Shown here: piece by piece, positions 52,827-62,440 of the stretch
Position numbering within the stretch: the stretch's first letter is position 1
Layout: every line of letters starts with the position of its first letter
Assembly: GCA_043228905.1 (NCBI GenBank)
Contig: JBHGNT010000021.1
Coordinates: forward strand, 12,710,001-12,774,000
Reading direction: 5' to 3'
From: Azolla caroliniana
Taxonomy: Eukaryota; Polypodiophyta
Length of the DNA stretch: 64,000 nt
Notes under the pieces: model-generated
What the model was told of the DNA's origin: nothing
What the model saw: the letters and a program-made list of their open reading frames with translations, nothing else
Database searches by the model: none
Position numbers and translations under genes: made by a program

Positions 52827-54502
52827 TACAATCCATCTACCCGAAAAGTTCAAACAAGTCAGGATGTCGTTTTCGACGAGTCCGCATCCTGGTACGCACT
52901 AGAGTCAACTTTGACTCCAACTCCGATATACGCCGAAATAGAGGCAGAAGCCGAAGATCAAGTTACGCGCATGCTCGACGAAAGTCCAATTACTACACGA
53001 CTGAGTGGGCCGTCAAAGACGCCGAGTGATCAAAGCACATCTCAGCTGAGTCCAAAGTTGGACAAAGGGAAGGCGAAAATGCGGGAATATGAAGACCAAT
53101 TCGAACTTGAATCGACTCACTCCCTTGATAGTGAGTTCAAAGGCCTTGACATCCAGACAGACGGCGTAAAGAAAGCTTTAGAATCCGCGAACGAAAAGCT
53201 ACGTCGGTTCACTTGAGAGAAGAACCTCGTAAACCGTTATGGCTACAATGAGTACATGGCGTATTATTACGCCTTTATGATGAAGGTAGCGACAATACAT
53301 GAGCCGAAAACGCTTTCCGAAGCCGTAAAGGATCCACTATGGGTCAACGCGATGCATGAGGAAATGGAAGCGTTATGCAAAACGAGACATGGGATCTCGT
53401 TCCTCACCCACCGAACGAGAAAGCAATTGGTTGCTGATGGATTTACAAGGTGAAGCACAATGTCGACGACTCTGTAAATTGCGACAAAGCACGTCTTGTT
53501 GTGAAAGGATACGCACAAACCCACGGTGTAGACTACAAAGAGACCTTTGCCCCGGTGGCAAAGATGACCACTGTACGGATTGTAATTACCCTGGCAGGGG
53601 CGAAAGGATGGCACCTCCACTAGATGGACGTGAAAAACGCCTTCCTCCAAGGAGAATTAGAAGAGGAAGTGTATATGATTCAACCACCTGAATTTGAATC
53701 GTGTACCTATCCGCACACCGTATGTCGACTTAAGAAACCACTTTATGGTCTCAAACAAGCACCGCGTGCGTGGCACTCGAAGATTACACAGTATCTACAT
53801 CAGATCAGATTTCGAATGTCAAAATCCGATACTTCTCTGTACATCCAAAACGAGTCGGATAGCCCAATTGTCATCATCCTTTACGTGGATGATTTGGTCA
53901 TTGGAGAAAAAGATCTAGCCGAGATTAACAAGTAAAATCACTTCTTTCCGGCATATTTGAAATGAAAGACCTGCACGAGCTCCATTACTTCCTAGGCATT
54001 GAAGTAATTTGAACACCAGTCGGAATAATGATATCACAACAGCACTACATTCTCAACTTACTCTACAAGTTCGGAATGATGGAGTGTAAACCTATGTCTA
54101 TTCAGTCGGCCTAAACTCAAATATTTGGTTGGCCTGCTTAGTCAATTTATGCAAAATCCACGAAATCTTCATCTGGATTGCACTAAGCGGATACTTCGAT
54201 ATGTCAACACAACGATGGACCACGACACCATGTATAAGTCAAATACGATCATTCGACTCGAAGGGTACACAGACGCAGACTGGGCAGGATACAAAGCAGA
54301 TAGACGATCCACATTCAGATTCGTCTTCTCTCTTGGTAGTGGAGCGATCTCCTGGAACAGTAAGAAGCAGCCAATAGTCGCACTATCAAGCATGGAAGCC
54401 GAATACAGGGGCGTGGCAGTCGCTGCATGCGAAGCGGTATGGCTCAAGCGTATACTGAGGAGTTGGCGTACTCATCAAAGATCCAATTCGTCTATACTAT
54501 GA
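52827..54502 (+). pseudogene. Reverse transcriptase and RNase H relic of L2
   Basis: Linker with stops to 53216, then YMAYYYAFMMKVATIHEPKT, a frameshift, [29 protein letters not shown] and YVDDLVIG (intact near 53885). A short deletion near 54105, then RNase [19 protein letters not shown] and VALSSMEAEYRG. The frame breaks near 54500; HAQTKHIEVHYHF follows in another frame. Confidence 0.85.
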
Positions 54503-54963
54503 CAACATGAGCAATATCTACCTCGCACGTAAGCCCGTATTCCACGCGCAGACTAAGCACATTGAAGTGCACTATCATTTCATCCGCGAGCATGTATAGA
54601 CCGGGGATATCGATTTACAACATCTCATTACACACCTACAGGTAGTCGACATTTTCACGAAAGCCCTTGGTGTCGACAAGCTCCTGCAGTTCGCGTCGAA
54701 CCTTGTCCTATCTCTTCCCGACCAGCCGAGCTTGAGGGGGAGTACAAAATAGTGACAGTGAACCGATCAATTGATCGAAGCCGAACAAGGAGTATGCAAC
54801 CAAAAAGTCGAACAATCGAAGTTCGAAGCGTTCCAAAGTATGAACCGAACAACATACGCATGATATGCAAGTACGTAATGTGCAGTTGATCGAAGCCGAC
54901 GAGATGAATCGAAGTACGAACCAAACAACCTTTCGATAGATAGAAGTTGTGTTTGAGGGGGCG
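54503..54963 (+). other. 3' untranslated part of L2
   Basis: Frameshifted end of RNase H, then two polypurine stretches, GAGCTTGAGGGGGAGT (about 54728) and GTTTGAGGGGGCG (54950-54962) directly before the LTR. No gene. Confidence 0.6.
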
Positions 54964-55248
54964 TTTTGAGAGTTGAACTCAACTTCCCTTAGTAATAGGT
55001 TTCACACTAGCTCATGGACATACCATGCTAGTTTTGTAAATTGTAGAAAGGGCACTTGCCCTAGCTTAGTTGGTATTTAAACCAACTCTTTGTAACTTTG
55101 TTACTGTTGGATGTAATACATAGTTATCTCTATCTTAAGCTCTCTCTTACTCTCTCTCTCTCTCTCTCTCTGTTTTGCCTTACATACACACATACACTCA
55201 CTCAATAATCTTCCACTGCATTACACCACTTGCTCCATTTTCTTTACA
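54964..55248 (+). repeat. 3' LTR of L2 (285 bp)
   Basis: Pairs with 49039-49313; starts TTTTGAGAG (G changed to T at position 2). Confidence 0.88.
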
Positions 55249-55470
55249 CGACGAATATCTTTACCAAGGGTTTAGGAACCAACAATCTCCACTAATTTTC
55301 AATTGCGCTCAGCCTTTGGCCAATTAACACACCAAGCCTTTGTCAAATGCCGAAAATCAAACACCAAAAAACGAGAACTACTAACTTCACATAAGTCAGA
55401 ACTGCAAAGCCGGACAACGTCAAAAGCAAAATCAGATGTAGGATGCCTCATACTTGAGCTTGAGGGGACA
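55249..55470 (+). pseudogene. L: end of RNase H and 3' leader to LTR
   Basis: Resumes L after L2 as NIFTKGLGTNNLH and then non-coding sequence ending CTTGAGGGGACA, a polypurine tract, before the LTR. Confidence 0.7.
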
Positions 55471-55938
55471 TGTTGAGATATCAAGCTCAACTAAGTCTAG
55501 TCATTTTAGTCAACCATGTAACTTAGTAGTTAGATAAATAGAATCTATTTTGAATGTTGACTATAAAGGAGTTGTTCCTAGTATTTAAGTGGGAGATCTC
55601 TAAATTCCCCACTATCAAGTTCATTTAATGTAGGACTTACACTCTTGTACTTATATTCTCCTCACATGTGTGCACCCTTACATTTGAGATGAATATATAC
55701 CTCATTGTGGGTATTTTTGTACCTGGATGAAGTTCTTTAATATAAGTGAGAGTTCTTTGTGCTACACTCATTAATCATCCCCCATTTACTATTGATAAGT
55801 GTAACTTCCTCTCTCTCTTCCTCACACACACATAGACACACATATCACATAATCTTTCACAACTTAATCACACACGTGGTTAAATATTCACATAATTAGA
55901 GATTAATTAACCCTTAGTTAATCTTCTAATTATTAACA
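55471..55938 (+). repeat. 3' LTR of L (468 bp)
   Basis: TGTTGAGATATCAAGC to CTAATTATTAACA. Confidence 0.9.
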
Positions 55939-56580
55939 GATATATTCTTTCATGATGTGGCCAAATTTCTGTTGGAAGTGGTTTGTGTAAGCCCATGGCA
56001 ATAGTGCATGCCCAAACAACGAGTTGGGTTCATCATTGCAATGTATGAAGGCATTACAGTCAAGTGGGGATATATCATTGGTGTGGCGCTCAGAGAACAA
56101 CTGCACGAGGCGTAGAATGGGAAATCTATGAAGCTGATTTTTGCACGGTGGTTGGCAGTATTATGTCCCATGCCGGTAGCTGATACAAGACATAAGACCT
56201 TGAAGAAGGAAAAGGGGCAATCATCACAAGCACGACAAAAGGAATTGGTCAGAAGAATAGTACCACAAGAACCATGGCAGGATCCAAAGCCGACACCTAA
56301 ACCCGAACCCAAAAATCGACAACAACCCGAGACGACAACCAACACCCGCCGACCAAGCCAAGCAACAAAAGCTAGTCGACCACAAGTGGAACCACGGCCA
56401 TCACCACGTCGGAAACAAAAGACTCAGTGGTCTGTACCACAACACATTTCGACAGAACAACCGCATCAGGAAGAGGGTCGGTCGACCAAGAGAAATAAAG
56501 TCGGAAACACACGATCGACTGAGCAACATACTCAAGAAGAGAGCCGACCACCAAAAATAAATGTGCAAGTACGTGTAGGA
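55939..56580 (+). pseudogene. Older coding-like sequence right of L
   Basis: In one frame with a TAG at 56114: KQRVGFIIAMYEGITVKWGY, then MKLIFARWLAVLCPMPVAD from 56128, then a basic, Pro/Gln-rich tail (KPTPKPEPKNRQQPETTTNT) until element O cuts in at 56581. The first part reminds me of the plant mobile-element protein family with a ...LLYAxxEG... block, but this is a weak resemblance. The tail has no known domain. It may continue beyond O outside the window. Confidence 0.35.
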
Positions 56581-57466
56581 TGTTGGGGCGAGACCACTGG
56601 GGTCTTGGACCAAGGAGCCGATAAGAGAAAGAGAGAATATTATATGGATCGGTGTCTGGATGTCTTTGTCGGCACCCGGACTTGGGGTATCCAACCGATC
56701 CGAACCAACCACCAAATGTCGGATGATGAGCAAACGGGCTCCAACACGTGAATTACTCCAGACTTGTTGTCGGGTACCAAGCGAGAAGCGCATGTGCTCA
56801 AGACTCGGATAAACACGTGGGGTAGATGGAAATAGAATGGGGATGCAGACTCAACACAGAGAGAATAATCGAATACGATGAAAACAAAATGGATTAATCA
56901 AGGAAAGAATACAACCGGATTCGGTTGGTTACAAAGCTACGTGCTCTCGAAACACACACACACACACAGAACAATGAGCCTCTAGGCGGGAGCACACGGG
57001 CTTCCTACGCGAGTAGAGGTCTCACCTTCTCCCTGAATCAGTACAGAGCGAAAACAAAGGGAATGACAGAGCTCCAGATCTCAAACCGACAACACTTCGT
57101 TCTCCAAAATGATGGATACCTCTCTGAATCTTCTCTCTGTCCTTTTATAGCTGAAGGAGAGAGAGATTGTTCCATCAGGTTGTTAAGACAGCCGCTTTTC
57201 TCTCCCAATTTCCTCTCATCAATCCCCTTTATTCCTCTACTCATGTGACCATAAAAGTACCTATCGAATCACTCCTACCTAGTATTCATCAACACTTAAA
57301 CTAACACTATACTATTTACACATATTGGTACATCAAAACGGTTTTGTGTGCATCCGTGCACAACCTGTTCGCACACTCACTGACCTATTGTCTTCCTCGT
57401 GTCGGAGATCTCCGTTCAACTGCATTTGACTCCCTTTTCTCTTAGTGCCCGGAATCCCTCACAACA
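56581..57466 (-). repeat. 3' LTR of element O (886 bp)
   Basis: On the minus strand TGTTGTGAGGGATTCC to CGCCCCAACA, preceded by the polypurine tract GGTTTGGTGGGGGTGGA that B also has. TATA box CTATAAAAGG on the minus strand near 57146; (CA)n near 56953-56966. Only the left flank (TAGGA) is visible. Confidence 0.7.
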
Positions 57467-59207
57467 TCCACCCCCACCAAACCGCACATCCTCTGGTATG
57501 TGCCAATCTAGTGAAGCAGTGGGGATTCCAGTCCGTCCCTTACTTGTCCTCTCCCGACCCATCATCGACCAGTTCCTCGTCTGACACCTCAACCTTGTCA
57601 TCTTCCTCTTCTGCTTCCGGATTCGGTTCTGGTTCATGTCGCTTCTTGAAGCCCTTGATCCGTTTTCTTGCAATTGGCATTGCAATCCTCGTTCCGTCGA
57701 GCTCGGCTAGATGGTATGTCACGTTGTCATTGGTTTTCATTACCACATAAGGCCCGAACCACAACCTGACGAACTTCTGGGTCGATCGGTGCTAATTGTC
57801 AAGGTTGTTGTCGTAGACCAACACCCAGTCGCCTTCCTCGATCTTCTTCGGCGCGTCTGGTCGAAGTGGCCCTTGTTCTTCTTCCTCGCCTCTTCCACCC
57901 TTGTCGTTGCTCATTCCACATCCTTTGGCCTTTGCTCTAGTTCCTCTTGGCTAATCTCATCTGCCTAGTCGATTTCCATCCATGACACTATCTTTTTCTC
58001 GACTGGCATAATCGGCTTTTGCCCGAACATGAGTTCAGTTGGCATGTACCCGATCACTGAATTGTGCGTAGTTCGGTCGGCCCACAACACATATGGGAGG
58101 AGCCTCGGCCAATTTCTGATTCATCCGTCAAATGCTCACACTATTGCCTTGACGATCGGTCCATGCCCTCTTTCGACCTTTTCGTTTGCCTCCCGATTGT
58201 ATGTCTTCATGAGCGAGAGCTTGACCCCTAGTCGGTCGAACAACCCTCAAATTCTTGCGCGTCCAGCTGCCCTCGGTCGGCTACTATCTTCCCGATGCAT
58301 CTGTACCGGCAAAATCACATCCTCAATTAGGAACCGGCATACCATTGTAGTTGTCTTGTTCGTCAATTCCCGTCCCTCCACCTAGTTCGTCAAGTCCTCT
58401 TGCGCAAGCACTAGGTACCGCATCTGGGCTACCCCCATCGGCATTGTCACTAAGTCCACCATCCATTTCAAGTGAATGGTCGGCGGGTAGGTTGGGTGCA
58501 GCATGTCACGGTGTCGGGTTCCGGAATGTACTTGACAACTCTCGCATGTCGTCACGAAGTGCTGCACGTTGCGATACATTCCCGACCACCAATACCTCTG
58601 TTTGGGCTTTTCGAATGTGGCCCATGTCCCCCGATGTCCAGACCATGGACTCTCGTGGAACTCCAACATTAGCACCAATTGGTCCTCTATCTGCATCACC
58701 ACTCGAAGTGGTGTGTTGTTCTGCCTCTTCGGATGCCGCCATATCTTACCGTCTCGCAAGAAGAACTTGTAGACCTTCTTCTGGATTCAATCGCCTCTTC
58801 CTATGTCCACGATATGTTCGGTGCCATCGTCCTTAGGAACCTTCCGATTAGAAGTTGCTCCCCGTCGTAATCGTTCTCATCAAACTCATTAAGGGCCGGA
58901 GTGCTCCGTCTATTCGCCGACATTCGAGCCTACTCGAAGAAGTCCACGCCGACTTCTTTGTCTTCCGACACCAAGCCGCTTTTTTCGTCGTATTATGCCC
59001 TCGATAGCATGTTGGCCATGGTGTTGTCTTTCCCAGAGATGTGCCATATCTTCGGATTCAGGGACTTGATGTACGTGATCAACCTGAGCATCACCAAGTC
59101 CGGAGTCGTGCATTTGGAAACCATACCGAGAATCAGTAGGAAATCTGTCTTGATTGTTACTTATGCCCCGATCATATAGTCTTTGTCAGCCTTTACCGTT
59201 GAAACTG
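57467..59207 (-). pseudogene. pol relic of element O (RNase H end and integrase)
   Basis: From high to low coordinates on the minus strand: RNase H end (LNPKIWHISGKDNTMANMLS, about 59075-59000); integrase zinc finger HESPWSGHRG with CESCQVHS (about 58660-58545); first Asp KWMVDLVTMP (58515); second Asp ADRGQLDAQEFE (near 58260); KTYNREANEKVERGHGPIVK with the catalytic Glu (near 58180); VLWADRTTHNSVIGYMP; and the C-terminal FGPYVVMKTNDNVTYHL (57760-57700). Several stops and frameshifts. B and O share the polypurine tract, so O-like elements may be the autonomous partners of B; that is inference. P cuts in at 59208. Confidence 0.75.
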
Positions 59208-59591
59208 TGAAAATGAATATGCGGAACCTAAGACAGAATCGGCTCGACCGGATAGCAACGAAATACAGACGGGTTTAAAGGAACCTTAAAAATACATGGG
59301 AGAGACAAAGAGAGTAGAATGGTAAAACTCTCTTTACATACAATGTGCTCAGTGAGCACTTTTATACAAGTCCTTAAAAGGACTGACAGAAGTATTGACA
59401 AGTACTTCAATGCTCATACGAGCAACTGACACTGACTCCTAAAAATATGCCTACATACTAGGCTAGATTCGTAGGCCCCTAACGGCCTACCGGTTGCAAT
59501 CCGATCCGGCTCTCCAATCCGGCTCCTGGTTCCGGATACCAATTCGTCTCTTGCTTATTCACAGGATCTAGTTGAGCTTGTCCACTCAACA
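59208..59591 (-). repeat. 3' LTR of P (384 bp)
   Basis: Aligns with the F LTRs throughout, including ACCGGTAGGCCGTTAG, CTTGTATAAAAGTGCTC and the GTACTT repeats. Confidence 0.85.
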
Positions 59592-59695
59592 CTTCCCCTC
59601 AAGCTCAACTTGAGGTCGGATCGTTGTGTCGGTGTCAATGTCTACCGGTCTTTCCCTCCGGCTCCTCTTGGCGTCTTCCGCCTTGCTCGCACTCC

Positions 59696-60400
59696 TCAAC
59701 CCGTCTGGTTTTGCTTCCCACAAACTGTCCGGTCACGTGCACCTCGACCTTCTCGGTCGGCTGGTTTGCTCATAAGGCCCTTCTCAACTCCCTTGCTATT
59801 GTGACTTCGACGCTTCTCGACCCGTCGGTTCCTCCCTGTCGGTGTCGACTTCCTCTGCCTTCTTCTTCGTTTGGCCTCCAGTTGATTTGGCTCCTCCGAA
59901 TCGGCTGCCTCCGATTCGTTCCAGCTCTTGTCCGAATTGGATGTCTCCAATTTGTCTTTACACTTCAAGCCCTTCACCACGTCGAACCACATCCGGGTGT
60001 TGGCCTTCTCGTTCCGGTCGGCGTTGTCCTTCTTTACTCTGCCACTGTCGCCGCTTATTCCGACTTTATCGGATGAGCCGACTTCTTCAGTCGACTCGGC
60101 TCTGTTTTTCTTCTTGTCTCCCCCTACTTCGGTTGTCTCCGGCTTGGGCTCTTTGTTCCGGTGGCTCCCCTTGCGTCCGGTCTCGGCCTTGTCAACCGTC
60201 CCGTGCACTCTGACTTCTTCATTCAGGTCGAAGTTGAAATCGGTTTCCAGCTTGACTTTTCGATCGTCTTTCTCATTCCTCCCCCTCAAGTTCGGCATAT
60301 CAAGGTAGTACACACCTACTGCACCAGAAAATTGCCACAACTTGTCTAAGCCGGAGGGGTTTGGTGAAAATATCAGCCACTTGCCGATCCGTTGGAACAT
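59696..60400 (-). pseudogene. Pol C-terminal extension of P
   Basis: 234-codon open frame. It begins in the last RNase H block (DKLWQFS, matching DKL*HFS of F) and continues without a stop through LRGRNEKDDRKVKLETD, the Lys/Glu-rich middle and EAKRRRRQRKSTPTGRNRR. It confirms that in this family the polyprotein goes on about 200 residues beyond RNase H. Arg/Lys clusters could bind nucleic acid; function unknown. Confidence 0.65.
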
Positions 60401-61137
60401 ACCACTAGTTTTACTTCACTAGAGAGAACACACTCACGGACGAAATGGAAGTGCATCTCAATGTGCTTGGTCTGGCCATGAAAGATGAGGTTCTTAGCCA
60501 ACTAGATGTTGTTGAGGTTTTCACAATAGATCACCGTCGGATCGGATACCTCCAAATTCAAACCTTTAGGAGCCTCTTGAGCCATATGGCTTCACATGTC
60601 GTGACAACCGTTCCTCGGTACTCGGCCTCAGTGCTCGATAGTGCCACTATCGGTTGCTTTTTGCTACTCCAAGTGACTGCGGCGCCTCCAAGTGAAAACA
60701 CATATCTGGATGTAGACCTACGGTCGTCGGCATTTCCGGCCCAATCGGCATCCGTGTAGCCGACAAGTTGTCCAACTACACCAGTCCGTTACAGCAACCC
60801 CCTGTCCTTAGTGCCGCTAACATACCTCAATATTCGATTCGCGCACTGAAGGTGCTCCACAATTGGATGAGCCATGAATTGACTAATCAATCCGACCAGA
60901 TAGTTGAGGTCTGATCAAGTGATCGTCAGATATATAAGGCTTCCAACGATTTGTAAGAACCTTTTTGGGTCGCATGTCGCTCCAGAGTCGAGGTGAAGCT
61001 TCACATTCCGGTTCAGAGGAGTCGAGACGGAGTAGTAGTCCGTCATACCGAATTTGAAGAGCATACTCAGCACATAGTGGCGTTAACTTATTAGAACCTT
61101 CATCTCAAATGATGCCACAAGCTAGGATTTCACACGG
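60401..61137 (-). pseudogene. RNase H and reverse transcriptase end of P
   Basis: Minus strand: RHYVLSMLFKFGMT, then [50 protein letters not shown] and HGQTKHIEMHFHF, with stops at Arg, Trp and Gln codons. The catalytic polymerase part is outside the window. Confidence 0.8.
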
Positions 61138-61772
61138 TGTCGTGAAGAAAACCGGCCATAGGCGGATTCGGACAAAAAGGCGCATGAACCGGCTCTTATA
61201 CGGATGGACGCATGAATTGATATTTTGATATTGATTCATAAATGGATCAACTGATGTAAATACTAAGTAGTGCACATTTATTAGGAGGGATTGTGGGTAT
61301 CTCTGTCAGAAGGGACAGGGAATAAAGCGATTTGACTAGGGAAAGGGCACCCCCTTTTGGGAACTATTTAAGAGAGGAGAGAAGGAAGAGGGGGGGATCG
61401 CACGTTAAGGAGGATGAAGTGTTGCAGGACCGAGAGCCGAACTCTCTCTCCTCCTCCGACCGTCATTCTCTGTGGGTGCGGGGAGTTCGACGCCTCTGCT
61501 TCGTGGGTAGCCCGTGCGCTGCCAGCAAAGGCTTTTCCTTCTGCGTTTCTCCGGTCCAGTGTGTTCCTCTGTGTGCGTGAGTAGGGTCCCTGTGTCGGGC
61601 CCATCGCCGCCTTGCCGGTTGTAACCGTCGGAGTTTGTAATCTCTTGTTATTGTAATCAAGTGTTCCGTTCTATATCTCTCCTTCTCGCTTCTGTGTGTC
61701 TGTGAATCTCTCGCTCTCTCGCTCCTCGGTCCAAGACCCCCGTGGTCCCGCCCCTTTTACACGCACGCGCGT
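61138..61772 (+). repeat. LTR of the A/B/Q superfamily, truncated by Q
   Basis: Starts TGTCGTGAAGAAAACCGGCC; left flank ACGG. Homologous to the following LTR but clearly diverged from it, and it lacks the last 12 bases (AACAACGCGACA) because Q is inserted after GCGT. A solo LTR or the LTR of an element whose remainder lies beyond Q. Confidence 0.75.
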
Positions 61773-62293
61773 TGTCGTGAAGAAAACCGGCCATAGGCGG
61801 AATCAGAGAGAAAGCGCATAAACCGGCCCTTACATGGATGGACGCGTGACTTGGTATTTTGTACACGAATCGGTGGAGATAAATACTAAGTCGCACGCAT
61901 TTATTAGGGGGGGGGGGGATTGTGCGTATCCCTGTCAGAGGGACAGGGAATAAAGAGAAGAGGACAAGAGAAAAGGGGTATCGTGCGTTGGAAAAGGAAG
62001 AGGGGTTACTGCAGAACGGAAGGAGGGAGCTCTCTCGAATCGTCGCTCTCTGCGGGTGTCGGGAGGTCGTTGCCTCTGCTTCGTGGACAGCCCGTGTGCT
62101 TCCAGCAGAGTCGCTCCCTTTCCCCTTTTGTTTCTTGGAGTCGTGTGACTGTCGTCGGTGTGCGTGAGTAGGGTCCCCGTGTCGGGTCCGTCGCCGCTTT
62201 GTCGATTGTAACTGTCGGAGTTTGTAATCTCTTGTCATTATAATTAAGTGTTATGTTCTATATCTCTCTTTCTCGCTTCTACATGTCGGTGAA

Positions 62294-62324
<31 letters not shown>

Positions 62325-62393
62325 CCTTGGTCCTCGGTCCAAGACCCCCGTGGTCCCGCCCCTTTCTACACGTACGCGCGTAACAACGCGACA
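61773..62393 (+). repeat. 5' LTR of element Q (621 bp)
   Basis: TGTCGTGAAGAAAACCGGCC to AACAACGCGACA. Contains a run of 12 G near 61907, (CT)n at 62292-62322 and GACCCCCGTGGTCCCGCC as in B. Followed by the primer site. Confidence 0.85.
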
Positions 62394-62397
62394 TATT

Positions 62398-62414
62398 TGG
62401 TGAACCCGACGTGA
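62398..62414 (+). other. Primer-binding site of Q
   Basis: TGGTGAACCCGACGTGA, identical to the site in A at 568-584. Confidence 0.65.
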
Positions 62415-62440
62415 ACGGGCGGCAAAGGAGTCGAAACATG

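Larger units (their letters stand above)
49039..55248 (+). mobile_element. Element L2: decayed copia inside L
   Basis: LTRs 49039-49313 and 54964-55248, primer site TGGTATCAGAGCG at 49314, polypurine tract GTTTGAGGGGGCG before the 3' LTR. Coding order gag, PR, INT, RT, RH with fewer stops than L. Solo LTR S interrupts its leader. Confidence 0.88.
44694..55938 (+). mobile_element. Element L: decayed copia retrotransposon
   Basis: LTRs 44694-45151 and 55471-55938, initiator-Met primer site at 45152, gag to RNase H in order with many stops. L2 is inserted at the end of its RNase H, with flanks CGACC and CGACG. The flanks of L itself (GAGAG, GATAT) match only in part. Confidence 0.85.
59208..61137 (-). 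mobile_element. Element P: copia of the F family (3' half)
   Basis: 3' LTR at 59208-59591 (minus strand TGTTGAGTGGACAAGC to TTCATTTTCA), polypurine tract, charged extension, RNase H and the end of reverse transcriptase. Cut at 61137 by the LTR at 61138; the rest is outside the window. Confidence 0.8.

Noticed and set aside
61138-62393. Integrated two-LTR circle
   Set aside because: The two LTRs are too different from each other to come from one reverse transcription; nested insertion fits better.
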